Of a stretch of DNA of 12,051 bases, positions 6,089 to 12,051 are shown piece after piece. The translations under genes and the position numbers were made by a program. Source of the DNA: an uncultured Campylobacter sp. (GTDB taxonomy: Bacteria; Campylobacterota; Campylobacteria; Campylobacterales; Campylobacteraceae); assembly GCF_905371695.1 (NCBI RefSeq), contig NZ_CAJPMA010000051.1:1-12051 (forward strand), read 5' to 3'. The notes under the pieces were generated by a model that saw only the letters and a program-made list of their open reading frames with translations, was not told where the DNA came from and did no database searches. The stretch's first letter is position 1. The number at the start of each line of letters is the position of its first letter.

Positions 6089-7646
6089 GCGCGCTGTAAA
6101 CGGCGTAGTTTGCGAGTACCTTTTTGCCGTAGACGCGCGTTTCGGTCACGGGGACTAGCTCGATGGATAAAAAGGGCTCGAATTTGCCCTTGCGAAACAT
6201 ATCTTCTCTCGTGATTAGCTTTTTGGTAAAGCCGATGCCGCCGTTATAAGCGTATGCGATAAATAGCGGATGGCTTAAAAATTTCTCCAAATAATTTAAA
6301 TGATGATCCGCAAACGCGTAGGCGACGTCGGGCTTAAATAGGTCGTCTTGGTCGAAATCGGGTATTTTTAGCTCTTTTTTGCCGATGTGGTTGGCGAGAA
6401 ACGGCATGATCTGCATCGTACCCAGCGCGTAAGAAGTCGAGATTACCGACGGTAAAAATAGGCTTTCTTGGCGAGCCAGCGCGTAGATCATAGATTTTCT
6501 GGTCGCGTTTACGTCGCTAAGCGCGGGAGAGTCGGGCATTAAAAAGTAGTGTTTATCGTTTGTTTTTTGCATAAAAAATGCGTAAGCCCCGAGACTTTCT
6601 TGCGTATAAAATTTCTGCGCGTAGGCGTGAGCTTGCGTAGAGTTCATATCCTTGGCTAGGGCTGCCGTTTGCTGCCATAAAAAAGGATCCGTAACGTCGA
6701 AATTTTCGACGTTTTTGCGCTCGGGGCGCGGCACTACGACTTCAAAAGGCGGCGTTTCTACGAAATCTTTGGCGTAAAGCGAGTAGATATTTATATCCTT
6801 GCTATCCGCAAGCTCGGCTAAAATTCGCTCGTCGTTTTTGATTAGATAAAGCCAAAAATTCGCATTGTCGCGCTGCCAAGTTTTCTCAAACGTTTGCGCC
6901 GCGCGCGAAAAGTACTCCACCGCGCGCGATTCGTCGTTTAGCGTAACGGCGTTAAGCCCTAGAAAAAACGCGTCGCCGCCGCTAGTAATTTGCGGCGTTA
7001 TTTTAAGCAAATTTTGCCTAAACCCGTCGAATTTTCGCCCCGTAACCAGCTCGCTTAAAAGCTGCGTAAAGCCCTTTTCGCCGTAAAATTTATCCATAAA
7101 CGCAGGCTCTAACTCGCTGCTAAAATTTTGCGATTTTTGCGCGGGGCTAGAAGCGTTAAAAAGCGCTAAAAACTGCGCGCTAAGCATCTCTCGCGCGAAA
7201 ATTTCGGCGGGATTTTTCTCGTTTAGCGCTAGTAAAATTTTAGCCTTTTGCGGGTAGGGGGCGGATAGGTTTTTAGCGACTGCCGCGCGCGTCGCGGCGG
7301 ACAAATTTAGGCTAAATTTTACCGTAGTTAGCGCGTTTTGACAGCTCGCGTTGGCGTCTATTATGTTTCGCGCGGTAACGCCGGGGCATGCGGGTGGCTC
7401 GGGCGCGGCTATCGGCGGTAAAATTTTATCCATATTTTTTTGCGCTAGTCCCGAGCGGCGAGAGATATCGGATTTTAAAATTTTAATTTGCTCTTTGCTG
7501 GGCTTTCGTTCGGTGATTAGGCGGTTTATATAATAGTCCTTAGCGAGGCCTTTGGGTTTATCTTTCAGCTCGTTAAACTCTATTACTCCAGCCGCGCAAA
7601 ACGCTGCAAACGCGCATAATAAGCTATAAAGACGCGGCAAATTCAT
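6009..7646 (-). CDS. slt: Soluble lytic murein transglycosylase Slt
   Basis: Cleaves the MurNAc-GlcNAc bond in periplasmic peptidoglycan, forming 1,6-anhydro ends. The 545-residue product has a Sec signal peptide (about 1-20), a long helical repeat region (about 100-370) that forms the ring in this family, and a C-terminal SLT domain: ALARQES with catalytic E394, STSYALGTMQIMP (403-415), IAYAYNGG (463-470) and ELVPVTETRVYGKKVL (496-511). The cysteine before the signal cleavage region is preceded by Phe and is not a lipobox. C87 and C102 are the only two cysteines of the mature protein and may form a disulfide. The start lies 23 bases inside yggT with only a weak GAGA ribosome site, so translation is probably coupled. 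Its 3' end overlaps the convergent lipoprotein gene by 80 bases; the tail PSLTDKFRK looks natural for the family. Confidence 0.93.
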   Translation of the reverse strand: MNLPRLYSLLCAFAAFCAAGVIEFNELKDKPKGLAKDYYINRLITERKPSKEQIKILKSDISRRSGLAQKNMDKILPPIAAPEPPACPGVTARNIIDANASCQNALTTVKFSLNLSAATRAAVAKNLSAPYPQKAKILLALNEKNPAEIFAREMLSAQFLALFNASSPAQKSQNFSSELEPAFMDKFYGEKGFTQLLSELVTGRKFDGFRQNLLKITPQITSGGDAFFLGLNAVTLNDESRAVEYFSRAAQTFEKTWQRDNANFWLYLIKNDERILAELADSKDINIYSLYAKDFVETPPFEVVVPRPERKNVENFDVTDPFLWQQTAALAKDMNSTQAHAYAQKFYTQESLGAYAFFMQKTNDKHYFLMPDSPALSDVNATRKSMIYALARQESLFLPSVISTSYALGTMQIMPFLANHIGKKELKIPDFDQDDLFKPDVAYAFADHHLNYLEKFLSHPLFIAYAYNGGIGFTKKLITREDMFRKGKFEPFLSIELVPVTETRVYGKKVLANYAVYSALTGSNIRISTLLRSLTTPSLTDKFRK

Positions 7647-7917
7647 GAAGCAGTCTCACGAAAAATAGATCGGTAAATTGAAGCGCTAAAAGCACGATAA
7701 TAGGCGCTAGATCGACCCCGCCCACTATCGTCGGCACTAGGCGGCGCAGGCGCTCGTAGACGGGTTCGGTTAGTCGGTAGAGTAGCTGCACGATTTGATT
7801 ATAAGGATCGGGGCGCACCCAGCTAATAAGCGCGGCTGCGATGATAATCCAAATATAGACGTTAATTACGGTGTGCAAAATCGTAGCGACCGCGGAAAGA
7901 AAGGTAGATAGTATCAT
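7624..7917 (-). CDS. yggT: YggT family integral membrane protein
   Basis: A 97-residue inner-membrane protein with two hydrophobic segments (about 10-33 and 68-90). Between them is the diagnostic YggT-family loop: SWVRPDPYNQIV (32-43), LYRLTEPVYERLRRLVP (46-62) and GGVDLAPIIVLLALQ (66-80). The molecular role is unsettled; family members are linked to membrane organisation, division and osmotic tolerance in other bacteria and plastids. The ATG overlaps the gltX stop as ATGA, with an excellent ribosome site GAGGTGA just before it. The end overlaps slt by 23 bases. The order gltX-yggT-slt is, as I recall, the same in C. jejuni (Cj0845c-Cj0843c). Confidence 0.88.
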   Translation of the reverse strand: MILSTFLSAVATILHTVINVYIWIIIAAALISWVRPDPYNQIVQLLYRLTEPVYERLRRLVPTIVGGVDLAPIIVLLALQFTDLFFVRLLHEFAASL

Positions 7918-9233
7918 TTTATCACCTCGCTTAAATTTTCTTTGATAATCGCGTAAAGCTCGGATAGTTCGGGTCCATGAAGTTCGTTCGTAAGCAGCGC
8001 GCGAAGTGGCATAAAGAAATTTTTGCCTTTTAAGCCGCTTTTTTGCATAAGCTCTTTTTTAAAATCGTCGAAATTTTGCGCGGCTGGCGTATTTAGCAGC
8101 GTTTGCGCGGCGGATTTTAGCGTTTCAAACTCGTTTGCGTATTCGCTAGGCGCGACTTTTACGGCGAAAACGGCGCTAATTTTCGCGGCGATTTGCGGTA
8201 TCAGCGAGCTTTCTTGGGTGTAAAATTTAGCCAGCGCGATTTTAACGGCTAAATTCCGGTCTTTTTCAAAACCGAAAAGCTCCGCGATGCGCTCGTCGCT
8301 TGCGATTTTAATATGCTCTCGGTTTAGCTGTTCTAGCTTTTTGACGTCGAATTTCGCCGGCGAGCGCGAAATTTTGGTTAGGTCAAACCACTGCACGGCT
8401 TGCTCGATCGTAAAAATTTCGCACGGCGTTTTGTTGCCCAGCATTATTAGGTAGTTTGCGATAGCTTCTGGCATAAATCCGCTTTGAAGCAGCCATTTCA
8501 CGCTGCTTTCGTTCTCGCGTTTGCTCATTTTTTTACCTTCGATGTTTAGCACGATAGGTAGGTGCGCGTAGCCCATTTTGCCCGTATAGCCCAGCCCCTC
8601 GCGGATCAGATCTTGCTTTGGCGTATTGCTTACGTGATCTTCGCCGCGAATGACGAAAGTAACGCCTTCTAGCATATCGTCCACCGCGCAGGCGAAGTTA
8701 TACGTAGGTGTTTTGTCCGCGCGCATAATTACGAAGCTGTCGATCGCGTCGGGCTCGAAGCTTAGCTCGCCTTTTATCGCGTCGGTAAAGCTCATCGAAT
8801 GCGCGGGCTTTTTCATGCGGATTACGAAGGGGCGCGGGTCGTTTAGCACTTGCTCGTCGGTCATTTTCTCGCACGTACCGTCGTATCTGTATGCGACGCC
8901 CGCGGCCTTTGCCGCCTCTTTTTTAGCTTCTAGCTCCTCTTGGCTGCAAAAGCAGGCGAACGCCTTTTTGTCGATTAAAAGCTTGCTTGCCATTTGGCGG
9001 TGAAATTTTAAATTTTCGCTTTGAATATAAATTTGCTGCGGCACGATGCTAAAAAGCGCTAAAATTTCGAGAATATCCTTTTCTTTACCTTTAATATTTC
9101 GCTCTTGGTCGGTATCTTCTATGCGTAAAATAAATCCGCTTTTATCTTGCAGCGAGCAGATATAATTAAATATCGCCGCGCGTAAATTTCCGATATGCAT
9201 ATCGCCGGTCGGCGACGGGGCAAAACGATACAT
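7914..9233 (-). CDS. gltX: Glutamyl-tRNA synthetase GltX
   Basis: Charges tRNA with glutamate in the cytosol. The 439-residue class I enzyme begins directly with the ATP-site motif PSPTGDMHIGN (H13-I14-G15-N16), then LRIEDTD (37-43), GEDHVSNTPKQ (197-207) and the KMSKS-type loop KMSKR (235-239). A zinc-loop remnant is present: C94-F-C96 and C121 in RYDGTCEK; the fourth ligand position seen in E. coli (a His two residues later) is Lys here. It is a little shorter than the usual 460-480 residues. Campylobacterota normally carry two GltX paralogues, one for tRNA-Glu and one that can misacylate tRNA-Gln for the GatCAB route; which one this is cannot be settled here. The start is clear: ATG with AAGGA eight bases upstream, under a strong promoter. 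It leads the gltX-yggT-slt operon. Confidence 0.95.
   Translation of the reverse strand: MYRFAPSPTGDMHIGNLRAAIFNYICSLQDKSGFILRIEDTDQERNIKGKEKDILEILALFSIVPQQIYIQSENLKFHRQMASKLLIDKKAFACFCSQEELEAKKEAAKAAGVAYRYDGTCEKMTDEQVLNDPRPFVIRMKKPAHSMSFTDAIKGELSFEPDAIDSFVIMRADKTPTYNFACAVDDMLEGVTFVIRGEDHVSNTPKQDLIREGLGYTGKMGYAHLPIVLNIEGKKMSKRENESSVKWLLQSGFMPEAIANYLIMLGNKTPCEIFTIEQAVQWFDLTKISRSPAKFDVKKLEQLNREHIKIASDERIAELFGFEKDRNLAVKIALAKFYTQESSLIPQIAAKISAVFAVKVAPSEYANEFETLKSAAQTLLNTPAAQNFDDFKKELMQKSGLKGKNFFMPLRALLTNELHGPELSELYAIIKENLSEVIK
7922..7928 (-). promoter_or_regulatory. Ribosome binding site of yggT inside gltX
   Basis: On the minus strand GAGGTGA stands four bases before the yggT ATG, giving independent re-initiation at the ATGA overlap. 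It is the best ribosome site of this operon. Confidence 0.6.
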
Positions 9234-9265
9234 AGGCGTTATCCTTGTGCTAAATTTAAGCGTCG

Positions 9266-9274
9266 ATTATATCA
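9266..9274 (-). promoter_or_regulatory. Extended -10 promoter of gltX-yggT-slt
   Basis: On the minus strand the sequence TGATATAAT combines an extended TG motif with a perfect TATAAT hexamer 33 bases before the gltX ATG. No -35 is seen, which is normal for an extended -10 promoter. It should give a leader of only about 25 bases. Confidence 0.6.
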
Positions 9275-9323
9275 CCGCCTTGATAAATTTTCGGTAATTT
9301 ATCTTGGATTTAGCTTTTTTGCG

Positions 9324-9329
9324 TAAAAT
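9324..9329 (+). promoter_or_regulatory. Candidate -10 box of the mscL operon
   Basis: TAAAAT follows a run of six T and a TG (TTTTTTGCGTAAAAT), the T-rich upstream context typical of Campylobacter sigma-70 promoters. It lies 28 bases before the mscL ATG, giving a very short leader. Confidence 0.4.
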
Positions 9330-9345
9330 CGGACAATTTTTTAAA

Positions 9346-9350
9346 AAGGA
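9346..9350 (+). promoter_or_regulatory. Ribosome binding site fixing the mscL start at 9358
   Basis: AAGGA ends seven bases before the ATG at 9358-9360. It rules against an upstream in-frame TTG at 9304, which has no such site and would add 18 residues foreign to MscL. Confidence 0.7.
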
Positions 9351-9357
9351 ATTCAAA

Positions 9358-9759
9358 ATGGGCTTTATCAAGGAATTTAAAGAATTCGCGATGCGCGGGA
9401 ACGTGCTGGATATGGCCGTGGGCGTGGTTATAGGCGGAGCGTTCGGTAAGATAGTAAGCTCGCTAGTGGGCGACGTGATAATGCCGGTCGCTGGCGTACT
9501 AACGGGCGGAGTAAATTTTACCGATTTAAAATTTACGCTAAAAGAGGCGGCGGGCGACGCGGCGGCGGTTACGATAAATTACGGCGCGTTTATTCAGACG
9601 ATAGTAGATTTTACGATTATCGCATTTTGTATTTTTTGCGTTATAAAAGCGATAAATACGTTAAAAAGCGCTCCGAAAGAAGAGCCCGCTACTCCCGCGG
9701 CGCCGAGCGAAGAGGCCGCGCTGCTTGCCGAAATTCGCGATTTGCTTAAAAATAGATAA
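9358..9759 (+). CDS. mscL: Large-conductance mechanosensitive channel MscL
   Basis: A homopentameric inner-membrane pore that opens under membrane tension to release solutes during hypo-osmotic shock. The 133-residue product matches the family end to end: amphipathic N-terminus MGFIKEFKEFAMRGNVLDMA, pore helix TM1 with the small-residue run GVVIGGAFGKIV (22-33), a periplasmic loop (about 46-74), TM2 (about 77-100), a Pro/Ala-rich linker and the C-terminal helical bundle EEAALLAEIRDLLKNR. TM2 contains a C91-x-x-C94 pair, absent from E. coli MscL. The start is fixed by AAGGA and homology. The stop codon overlaps the next gene's ATG by one base (TAATG), so the regulator downstream is on the same message. 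From memory, C. jejuni lacks this pair of genes between gltX and the phosphoesterase. Confidence 0.95.
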   Translation: MGFIKEFKEFAMRGNVLDMAVGVVIGGAFGKIVSSLVGDVIMPVAGVLTGGVNFTDLKFTLKEAAGDAAAVTINYGAFIQTIVDFTIIAFCIFCVIKAINTLKSAPKEEPATPAAPSEEAALLAEIRDLLKNR

Positions 9760-10397
9760 TGATAGAAAAAGTATCGTTTTTCGAGGCGCTAACGCCGCAG
9801 GAAGCTAAAAGATTAGAAGCCATCACGGTAGCTAAAAAATATAAAAAGGGCGAAATTTTATTTTTAGAGGGCGAGGAGCCTAAGTGGCTGATATTTTTGC
9901 TAACGGGCTCGGTTAAGCTTTATAAAACCGCTCCCAGCGGAAAAGAAATTTTCTTGCATCAATTAGCGCCTATGAATTTCGTAGCCGAAGTCGTAAATTT
10001 TGAAAATATCCCGTATCCCGCAAGCGCGGCGTTTGCGGTTTCGGGCGAGGTTTTAAAGATAGATTACGAAAAATTTAAGAGCGAGTTTTTAAGCAATCCT
10101 AAAATTTGCCTTTACCTTTTAAAATCGATGTCGCAAAAACTACGAATTACCAGCAACTTACTCCATCAAGAGCTGGTTTTAAACGCCGAAGCGAAGGTGG
10201 CGAAATTTATCGTCATGCACGAGGATTTGTTTAACTCGCTGCGCCACACCAAAATCGCGTCGATCTTAAACATCACTCCCGAAACTTTATCTCGAATTTT
10301 AAACAAATTTAAAAGCTCGAATTTAATCAAACTCGACGAGAAAAATCAGCTGACTTTAAAAGACGAAGCGCAGTTGTCCGAAATGTTTTCGTGCTAG
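9759..10397 (+). CDS. Crp/Fnr family transcriptional regulator
   Basis: A 212-residue DNA-binding regulator. Residues 1-110 form the cyclic-nucleotide-type beta-roll sensor domain (KYKKGEILFLEGEEP, then LLTGSVKLYKTAPSGKE, and a Pro/Ala-rich strand region), followed by a long dimer helix (about 112-140) and a C-terminal winged helix-turn-helix: HTKIASILNITPETLSRILNKF (163-184). The recognition helix has E175-x-x-S178-R179, the pattern of FNR-type proteins that read TTGAT half-sites. Only two cysteines exist (C117 and C212), so it cannot hold an FNR-type Fe-S cluster, and the cAMP-contact residues of Crp are not obvious. The signal is unknown; a heme- or NO-related sensor like NssR/Dnr is one possibility. 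It starts at ATG overlapping the mscL stop with no strong ribosome site, so translation is probably coupled. Confidence 0.85.
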   Translation: MIEKVSFFEALTPQEAKRLEAITVAKKYKKGEILFLEGEEPKWLIFLLTGSVKLYKTAPSGKEIFLHQLAPMNFVAEVVNFENIPYPASAAFAVSGEVLKIDYEKFKSEFLSNPKICLYLLKSMSQKLRITSNLLHQELVLNAEAKVAKFIVMHEDLFNSLRHTKIASILNITPETLSRILNKFKSSNLIKLDEKNQLTLKDEAQLSEMFSC

Positions 10398-10399
10398 TT

Positions 10400-10404
10400 A
10401 AGGG
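10400..10404 (+). promoter_or_regulatory. Ribosome binding site for the TTG start of the phosphoesterase
   Basis: AAGGG ends six bases before TTG at 10411-10413. It supports this unusual start, which also includes the first hydrophobic segment. Confidence 0.55.
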
Positions 10405-10410
10405 CCGGGT

Positions 10411-11526
10411 TTGGGACTTTTAGGAATTTTAAGCGTCGCTGCTATCTTTTGCGTCGGCGCGAATTTTTACGCGTATAGGCGCTTTATTAAAAAGATCGCG
10501 TTTTTTAACGCGTATTTGTTTTACGTTAGGCTATTTTTCTACGCCGTCGCAGCGATAGGGTTTATATTTTTCCTACAAATTCGCTTTGCGTTTTTAAGCG
10601 TAGGCGCGTATTTAATAGCCGGCGCGCTCGTGGCGTTTTCGTTATTTTTATTCGGCGTAAGCCTGATTTACGATGTTTTAAGAGTAGCGTTTAGGCGCGC
10701 GAAATTTAGTCAAAGTAGGCGGAAATTTATTAAAATTTGCTTCGACGTTACGTTTTTGGTTTTGCTTTTTAGCTACTTTTTTAAAGGGATGTTTAACGCG
10801 CTTACGCCGCCGCGCGTACGCAGAACAGAGATAATTATTAAAAATTTAAAAGAGCCCATGAGGCTAGCGGTGATCTCGGACGTGCATATCGGCGAGTTTT
10901 TGCAGAAGGAATTTCTAGCCGCGCTCGTATATCAGATAAACGCTCAAAAACCCGACGCAGTCGCTATCGTTGGCGATTTAATCGATTTTAGTGCGGATAA
11001 AATCGGCGATTTTTTAGAGCCGCTAAAAGATCTGCGCTCGAAATACGGTACGTTTTACGTGACGGGCAATCACGAATATTATCACGGCGCGCGCGAGATT
11101 TTACCTAAAATTTCGGCTGCGGGAGCGCAAATTTTAGCCAATGCCCACGTGCGAATCGGCGGGATAAATTTAGCGGGCGTACACGATTTGGCGGGCATTA
11201 GATTCGGTTATTTAGCGCCCGATCTAGGCGCGGCGCTAGCGGGGCGCGACGAGGATAAGCCTACCGTTTTACTAGCTCACCAGCCTAAATTTTTGCAAAC
11301 CATGCGCGGCGACGAGGTCGATTTAGTCGTTTGCGGTCATACGCACGGCGGGCAAATTTTCCCGTTTCAGCTGCTGGTTTTACTAGATCAAAAGCTTTTA
11401 CGAGGGCTTTATAGATTAAACGATAAAATGCAGGCTTACGTAAGCTCGGGCGCGGGATTTTGGGGACCGCCGGTTAGAATTTTCGCGCCCAGCGAGATCG
11501 CGATTTTAGATTTAAAGGGGGAATAG
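10411..11526 (+). CDS. Membrane-anchored calcineurin-like metallophosphoesterase
   Basis: The 371-residue product has four hydrophobic segments in its first 127 residues (about 1-20, 29-56, 58-85, 107-124), then a complete dimetal phosphoesterase domain of the YkuE/LpxG type. Visible metal ligands are D157 and H159 in SDVH, D189 in VGDL, N220 with H221 in TGNHE, H290 in LLAHQPKF, and H310 and H312 in CGHTHGGQIFPF. The substrate cannot be read from the sequence. Related enzymes hydrolyse phosphodiester or pyrophosphate bonds in lipid-linked molecules, including the UDP-diacylglucosamine step of lipid A synthesis (LpxG of Chlamydia). It starts with TTG behind AAGGG, 13 bases after the regulator gene, and its stop codon directly abuts the psd ATG. 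The same pairing with psd (Cj0846-Cj0847, from memory) suggests a conserved role in envelope lipids. Confidence 0.88.
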   Translation: MGLLGILSVAAIFCVGANFYAYRRFIKKIAFFNAYLFYVRLFFYAVAAIGFIFFLQIRFAFLSVGAYLIAGALVAFSLFLFGVSLIYDVLRVAFRRAKFSQSRRKFIKICFDVTFLVLLFSYFFKGMFNALTPPRVRRTEIIIKNLKEPMRLAVISDVHIGEFLQKEFLAALVYQINAQKPDAVAIVGDLIDFSADKIGDFLEPLKDLRSKYGTFYVTGNHEYYHGAREILPKISAAGAQILANAHVRIGGINLAGVHDLAGIRFGYLAPDLGAALAGRDEDKPTVLLAHQPKFLQTMRGDEVDLVVCGHTHGGQIFPFQLLVLLDQKLLRGLYRLNDKMQAYVSSGAGFWGPPVRIFAPSEIAILDLKGE

Positions 11527-12051
11527 ATGGATTTCGATAAGAGGTTTTCGCAAATTTTCGGGATCGTAGGCGGGCTAAAATTCCCGCGCGCGGTGCAAAA
11601 TTTTATCAACGAACGCTACGTAAAATTTTTTAATATAGATATGAGCGAATTCGCGCCCGCTAGCAGCTACGAGAGCCTAAACGCGCTCTTTACGCGCGAA
11701 CTTTTAAAACCCAGAGACTTTGACGCGCAAGAACGAGCTTTTTTAAGCCCTAGCGACGGCACGTGCCTAAGCAGCGGTACGAGCGAGCGCGGCGCGGCGT
11801 TTAGCGTCAAGGGGATGAGTTATGATTTGCGCGAGCTTTTAAGCGAAGCCGCGAGCGAGGAGGAGACGTTACGCGAGTGGGATTTTGCTAACATTTACCT
11901 AAGTCCGCGCGACTATCACCGCTATCATGCGCCGTGCGATCTAAAAATAGAGCGCGCGGTCTATATCCCGGGGCGGCTTTATAGCGTCGCAAAGTCCTGG
12001 CTAGCGAGAGTGGCGGGGTTATACGCCAAAAACGAGCGCGTAGTTTTGCGC
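11527..12051 (+). CDS. psd: Phosphatidylserine decarboxylase Psd (5' part, cut by window edge)
   Basis: Converts phosphatidylserine to phosphatidylethanolamine at the inner membrane, after cleaving itself to create a pyruvoyl group. The 175 codons present show NALFTRELLKPRDF (54-65), SPSDG with D77 of the self-cleavage triad, and LSPRDYHRYHAP (125-136) with H131 and H134, one of which is the catalytic histidine, then YIPGRLYSV. The LGST-type cleavage serine and the small alpha subunit lie beyond the right edge. A typical bacterial Psd is 265-320 residues, so roughly two thirds is here. The ATG directly follows the TAG of the phosphoesterase gene, with a strong AAGGGGGA ribosome site four bases before it. 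It is the fourth gene of the mscL operon. Confidence 0.95.
   Translation, partial: MDFDKRFSQIFGIVGGLKFPRAVQNFINERYVKFFNIDMSEFAPASSYESLNALFTRELLKPRDFDAQERAFLSPSDGTCLSSGTSERGAAFSVKGMSYDLRELLSEAASEEETLREWDFANIYLSPRDYHRYHAPCDLKIERAVYIPGRLYSVAKSWLARVAGLYAKNERVVLR

Noticed and set aside
6056..6150. Terminator for the putP-lipoprotein unit
   Set aside because: No stem followed by a T-run is present around the stop codon; the sequence is constrained by slt coding.
9304..9357. Upstream in-frame TTG that would extend MscL by 18 residues
   Set aside because: The added residues do not resemble MscL, the stretch covers the likely promoter, and AAGGA is ideally spaced to the ATG at 9358.

Overview
The window looks like chromosomal DNA from a Campylobacter (Campylobacterota) of moderate G+C content, nearer the C. 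rectus/showae/curvus/gracilis group than C. jejuni. I base this on the proteins (epsilon-type Slt, GluRS and PutP), on the constant recurrence of A/T words such as TAAAATTT set among GCG-rich codons, and on gene order. The block lipoprotein / slt / yggT / gltX / metallophosphoesterase / psd matches, from memory, the order around Cj0842-Cj0847 in C. jejuni. The species assignment is an inference. No mobile element, CRISPR array, rRNA or tRNA is visible.

Layout. Positions 1-423 hold no confident gene; they contain inverted repeats, two terminator-like hairpins and one weak basic reading frame running off the left edge. Positions 424-3940 are a five-gene minus-strand operon: amino-acid-type ABC permease, ATPase and periplasmic binding protein, then thiD and thiE, with three overlapping junctions. 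A 147-base divergent promoter region (3941-4087) separates it from plus-strand putP (Na+/proline symporter), which is followed by a small lipoprotein gene. The lipoprotein gene runs tail-to-tail into slt with about 80 bases of overlap. slt, yggT and gltX form a minus-strand operon transcribed from a strong extended -10 promoter near 9270. Divergently, mscL, a Crp/Fnr-family regulator, a membrane-anchored metallophosphoesterase and psd (cut by the right edge) form a tightly packed plus-strand operon.

How the genes work together. The left operon links uptake of a small polar, probably amino-acid, solute to the thiamine kinase and coupling enzymes. PutP adds a second amino-acid uptake route. The right half is about the envelope: murein turnover (Slt), a division/envelope-associated membrane protein (YggT), osmotic safety valve (MscL), phosphatidylethanolamine synthesis (Psd) and a phosphoesterase that may act on lipid or lipid A intermediates. 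A Crp/Fnr regulator without Fe-S cysteines sits inside that operon. Most of the window is ordinary core metabolism. The points most worth a second look are the transporter-thiDE coupling, the mscL-regulator-phosphoesterase-psd operon, the long convergent overlap at 6009-6088, and the structured left end. Several genes begin with TTG or GTG (thiE, permease, putP, metallophosphoesterase).
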